Positions 60,771-64,000 of a DNA stretch of 64,000 nt are shown here, in pieces. The DNA lies in the NCBI RefSeq assembly GCF_029814175.1, contig NZ_CP122312.1:1550001-1614000 (forward strand). The letters are read 5' to 3'. This DNA comes from Halospeciosus flavus (GTDB lineage Archaea > Halobacteriota > Halobacteria > Halobacteriales > Halobacteriaceae). The position numbers and the translations under genes were made by a program. Position 1 is the first letter of the stretch; each line of letters opens with the position of its first letter. Under the pieces are notes generated by a model. The model was given only the letters and a program-made list of their open reading frames with translations, did no database searches and was not told where the DNA came from.

Positions 60771-61760
60771 ATGAAGGCCACCGCGAAAGCCCACCCGATT
60801 CAGGGACTCGTGAAGTACCACGGGATGCGCGACGAAGACCTGCGCCTCCCTTACCACGACAGCATCAGTCTCTGTACCGCGCCCTCGCACACGAAGACGA
60901 CCGTCGAGTTCGACGAGTCGCTCGACGGAGACGTCTACGTCGTCGACGGCGAGGAAGTCGACGGCCGCGGTGCCGAGCGCATCCGTGCCGTCGTCAACGA
61001 GGTACGCGCCCGCGCCGACGTCGACTACGCGGAGTACCCGGTCCGCCTGGAGAGCGAGAACTCCTTCCCCTCGAACGTCGGTCTCGGCTCTTCTTCCTCC
61101 GGGTTCGCCGCCGCCGCGATGGCCCTCGCCGCCGCCGCGGACCTCGACGCCACCCGTCCGGACGTCTCGACCATCGCCCGCCGCGGGTCCTCCTCGGCCG
61201 CCCGCGCGGTCACCGGGTCGTTCTCGGACCTCCACGCCGGTCTCAACGACGAGGACTGCCGCTCGGAGCGCCTCGACGTCCCCGAGTCGTTCGAGGAGGC
61301 GATTCGGACGGTCATCGGTCTTGTCCCGGCGTACAAGGAGACGGAGGCCGCCCACGAGGAGGCCGCCGAGAGCCACATGTTCGACGCCCGCCGCGCGCAC
61401 GTCCAGGACCAGTTGGTCGAGATGCGCGACGCCCTCCGCGCGGGCGACTTCGAGCGCGTCTTCGAGACGGCCGAACACGACTCGCTGAGTCTCACCGCGG
61501 CGACGATGACCGGTCCCGCTGGGTGGGTGTACTGGAAGCCCGAGACGCTCGAAATCTTCGAGACCGTCCGCGACCTCCGTGAGGAAGAGGACGTGCCCGT
61601 CTACTTCTCGACGGACACGGGCGCGACGGTGTACGTGAACACGAAGGCGGAGTACGCGGAACGGGTCGAAGAAGTAGTCGCGGACTGCGGCGTCGAGACC
61701 GAAGTGTGGGAGGTCGGCGGTCCCGCCGAAGTCCTCGACGAAGAAGAAGCGCTCTTCTGA
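60771..61760 (+). CDS. mvaD: Phosphomevalonate decarboxylase
   Basis: A 329-aa GHMP-fold enzyme of the mevalonate decarboxylase family: MKATAKAHPIQGLVKYHG, SNVGLGSSSSGFAAAA (phosphate loop) and GSFSDLHAG with the catalytic Asp region. In Haloferax the homologue decarboxylates mevalonate 5-phosphate. A TTTATT box at 60741-60746 fits a leaderless ATG at 60771. Confidence 0.94.
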   Translation: MKATAKAHPIQGLVKYHGMRDEDLRLPYHDSISLCTAPSHTKTTVEFDESLDGDVYVVDGEEVDGRGAERIRAVVNEVRARADVDYAEYPVRLESENSFPSNVGLGSSSSGFAAAAMALAAAADLDATRPDVSTIARRGSSSAARAVTGSFSDLHAGLNDEDCRSERLDVPESFEEAIRTVIGLVPAYKETEAAHEEAAESHMFDARRAHVQDQLVEMRDALRAGDFERVFETAEHDSLSLTAATMTGPAGWVYWKPETLEIFETVRDLREEEDVPVYFSTDTGATVYVNTKAEYAERVEEVVADCGVETEVWEVGGPAEVLDEEEALF

Positions 61761-61769
61761 ACGCCGGCG

Positions 61770-62945
61770 CTACAGCGAGTTCTTCAGTCGCTCGAAGAAC
61801 CCTTCGCTGACCTCGACTTCCTCGCCGCCGGCCTCGGCGAACTGCATCAGCGCCTCCTTCTGTTCCTCGTTGAGTTCCTCGGGCGTGACGACCTGCACGT
61901 GGACGTAGAGGTCGCCCTGTCCGCGCCCGCGGAGGCGGGGCATCCCCTTCCCGCGGAGGCGGAACGTCTCACCGCTCTGCGTGCTCTCGGGGAGGTCGAA
62001 CTCCGCGGTCCCGTCGAGCGTGGGGATTTCGAGCGTATCGCCGAACGTGGCCTGCGGGAACGAGATTCCCGTGCGGTGGTGGAGGTCGTCGCCGTCGCGC
62101 TCGAAGTCGGGGTGGTCCTCGACGGCGATCTCGACGAGCAGGTCGCCGTTGGGCGCCCCTTCGTCGCCGGGCGCTCCCTCGCGGTCCATCCGGAGCGTCT
62201 GGCCCGAGCGGATGCCCGCGGGGACCTCGACGGTGAGGGTCGCCTCGCGGTTCACTTGCCCCGTGCCGTGGCAGGTCTCGCAGTTCTCGCTGTAGAGTTC
62301 GCCCTCGCCGTCACACCGGGAACACTCGGTGACGGTCTGGGCCCGGCCGAGCGGCGTCTGCTGGACCTGCGTGACGCGACCCTGCCCGTTACACTCGGGA
62401 CAGGTACGGACGTCGGCGTCCTCGGGGTGACCCGACCCACCACAGTCGTCGCAGCGCTCGGGCCGGCGGACGGTCATCTGCTTCTCGACGCCCTCGTAGG
62501 CCTCTTCGAGGGTGATGTCGAGAGAGGTGCGGAGGTCCTGGCCGGGTTGGGGACCGCGCTGGCCGCGGCCCTGGCCCTGGCCGCCCATCCCGCCGAAGAA
62601 CTGGTCGAAGATGTCTCCCATCCCGCCCTGGCCGCCCGCGCCGCCGAACGGGTTGCCCTGACCGCCCATGCCGCCGGCACCGCCGGCGCCACCCTCGAAG
62701 CCGCCGTGTTTCTCGGCCTCGGTGAAGCGCTCGTGACCGAGTTGGTCGTAGGCCTCGCGCTTCTCGTCGTCGGTCAGCACCTCCTTCGCTTTCTGGATCT
62801 TCTTGAATTGCTCCTCGGCGTTCTCCTCGTCGGAGACGTCCGGGTGGTACTCCTGAACCTTCTCGCGGTACGCCGACTTGATGTCGCTCTCGTCGGCGTC
62901 GCGACTGACACCGAGGACGTCGTAGAAGTTCTCGCTCGTGCTCAT
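61770..62945 (-). CDS. dnaJ: Chaperone protein DnaJ
   Basis: A 391-aa type I J-protein: J domain with HPD, Gly/Phe-rich linker (GGAGGMGGQGNPFGG), four CxxCxGxG zinc repeats, and C-terminal peptide-binding domains. Cochaperone of the DnaK just upstream, 34 bases away. Confidence 0.97.
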   Translation of the reverse strand: MSTSENFYDVLGVSRDADESDIKSAYREKVQEYHPDVSDEENAEEQFKKIQKAKEVLTDDEKREAYDQLGHERFTEAEKHGGFEGGAGGAGGMGGQGNPFGGAGGQGGMGDIFDQFFGGMGGQGQGRGQRGPQPGQDLRTSLDITLEEAYEGVEKQMTVRRPERCDDCGGSGHPEDADVRTCPECNGQGRVTQVQQTPLGRAQTVTECSRCDGEGELYSENCETCHGTGQVNREATLTVEVPAGIRSGQTLRMDREGAPGDEGAPNGDLLVEIAVEDHPDFERDGDDLHHRTGISFPQATFGDTLEIPTLDGTAEFDLPESTQSGETFRLRGKGMPRLRGRGQGDLYVHVQVVTPEELNEEQKEALMQFAEAGGEEVEVSEGFFERLKNSL

Positions 62946-62979
62946 AGATGAAGGTGAGGTGCTGGTGGTTCGCGGCTAT

Positions 62980-64000
62980 TCAGTTCTGCTCGTCGTCTTC
63001 GTCGTCGACATCCTCGAAGTCGGCGTCGACGAAGTCCTCGTCGTCGGCCTGCTGGCCGGCGGCACCGGCGCCGGGACCGGCGCCTGCACCGCCCATGCCG
63101 CCCATACCGCCAGCACCGGCACCGGCGCCACCCGCGGCGCCAGCGCCCGCACCGGCCTGCTGCTGGGCCTCCTGCTGGTAGGCCTGTTTGCCGATCTCCT
63201 GGAGCGCGTCGGTCAGTTCCTCGGTCGCCTCGCGGTAGTCCTCCGCGTCGGCGTCCTCGTCTTCGAGGACCGCCTCGACGTCGTCGATGGCCGCCTCGAC
63301 GTCGCTGCGGATGTCCTCGTCGACCATCTCCTCGTTCTCTTCGAGGAGTGTCTCGGCACGCTGGACGGCGGACTCGGCCTCGTTGCGCGCCTCGATGCGC
63401 TCGCGGCGCTGCTCGTCCTCTTCGGCGTGCTGCTCGGCTTCTTCCTGCATCTCCTCGATCTCCTCGTCGGAGAGACCAGCACCACCCTCGATGGTGATGT
63501 CCTCGGAGTTACCCGAGCCCTGGTCCTCGGCCTCGACGCTGACGATGCCGTCGGCGTCGATGCTGAAGGAGACCTCGATCTGCGGGGTTCCGGCGGGCGC
63601 CGGCGGGATGCCGGTGAGCTGGAAGGCGCCCAGGAGTTCGTTCTCCTCGGCGATCTCGCGTTCACCCTGGAAGACGCGAATCTGGACGGAGGTCTGGTTG
63701 TCGGCGGCGGTGGTGAACACCTTGGAGGCCTCCGTCGGGATGGTCGTGTTCTTCTCGATGAGGCGCTCGAAGAGACCGCCCTTGACCTCGATACCGAGGC
63801 TGAGGGGCGTCACGTCGAGGAGGACGACGTCGTCGACCTCACCGGAGAGGACGCCACCCTGGACCGCGGCACCGAGCGCGACGGCCTCGTCGGGGTTGAC
63901 GGACTTCTTCGGTTCCTGGCCGGCGAGTTCCTCGACCTTCTCCTGCACCTGGGGCATCCGGGTCGACCCGCCGACGAGGACGACGTCGTCGATGTCGTCG
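62980..64000 (-). CDS. dnaK: Chaperone DnaK, 3' part
   Basis: C-terminal 340 residues of an Hsp70, running off the window edge. Present: end of the nucleotide-binding domain ([25 protein letters not shown]), linker [14 protein letters not shown], substrate-binding domain, lid helices, and an Ala/Gly/Met-rich tail ending acidic ([10 protein letters not shown]). The start lies outside the window. Confidence 0.97.
   Translation of the reverse strand, partial: DDIDDVVLVGGSTRMPQVQEKVEELAGQEPKKSVNPDEAVALGAAVQGGVLSGEVDDVVLLDVTPLSLGIEVKGGLFERLIEKNTTIPTEASKVFTTAADNQTSVQIRVFQGEREIAEENELLGAFQLTGIPPAPAGTPQIEVSFSIDADGIVSVEAEDQGSGNSEDITIEGGAGLSDEEIEEMQEEAEQHAEEDEQRRERIEARNEAESAVQRAETLLEENEEMVDEDIRSDVEAAIDDVEAVLEDEDADAEDYREATEELTDALQEIGKQAYQQEAQQQAGAGAGAAGGAGAGAGGMGGMGGAGAGPGAGAAGQQADDEDFVDADFEDVDDEDDEQN

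Noticed and set aside
62980..63957. A short free-standing protein beginning [10 protein letters not shown]
   Set aside because: It is the C-terminal part of DnaK; the frame continues upstream through VLVGGSTR to the window edge.

Overview
The window reads as chromosomal DNA of an extremely halophilic archaeon (class Halobacteria). It is strongly GC-rich, nearly every protein is acidic, genes are packed with ATGA/GTGA stop-start overlaps, many starts are GTG with a TATA-like box about 25-30 bases upstream (leaderless style), Tat-type lipoprotein signals are frequent, and the gene content is archaeal: L44e, S27e, aIF2-alpha, Nop10, PAN, Mre11-Rad50, family B polymerase with an intein, halocyanin, and a tRNA-Gln with a 31-nt intron. 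I cannot name the genus. No gene-free stretch exceeds about 300 bases.

Layout. 0-5.5 kb: a threonine-synthase-like protein without the PLP lysine; a translationally coupled VOC dioxygenase/carboxylesterase pair; the conserved translation operon rpl44e-rps27e-eif2a-nop10-PAC2 chaperone. 5.5-13.6 kb: a membrane-tethered double winged-helix regulator divergent from a secreted acidic protein, membrane proteins including a large DUF2298/YYY-type protein, small zinc proteins, a degenerate repeat array, and AlaX. 13.7-23.1 kb (minus strand): the most unusual block, in which an orphan heme-copper oxidase subunit I lacking the D-channel glutamate sits with two small paralogous membrane proteins, an MFS carrier, a permease carrying a YHS/TRASH-like metal-binding insert, a YCF48-like propeller lipoprotein, a methionine-rich DUF2182 protein with a coupled 31-aa ORF, an unknown membrane protein and a DUF389 protein. 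23.3-26 kb: cold-shock protein, a cytosolic paralogue of the propeller, tRNA-Gln with a duplicated 3' end, and an HNH nuclease.

26-32 kb: DtxR-type regulator, ferritin-like protein and the SufCBD iron-sulfur assembly operon, then an SDR and a lamin-tail protein. 32-43 kb: PolB with a 437-residue intein and a separate patch of foreign-looking codons over motif B, Rad50-Mre11, and PAN. 43-49.9 kb: mixed housekeeping (CPBP protease, bactofilin-like protein, OBG GTPase, MoCF-domain protein, aminotransferase, DsrE protein). 50-52.8 kb: an NMT1-type ABC importer. 53-59.4 kb: the cytochrome bc cluster (halocyanin, Rieske, cytochrome b in two pieces, small membrane subunits, NAD-kinase-like pseudoenzyme). 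59.4-64 kb: endonuclease III, phosphomevalonate decarboxylase, DnaJ and the 3' part of dnaK.

How they may work together: the bc complex and halocyanin feed electrons toward terminal oxidases. The 13.7-20.8 kb block looks like a copper-linked side branch or specialised oxidase with its own metal handling and assembly proteins; that reading is inference and is my main candidate for an undescribed system.
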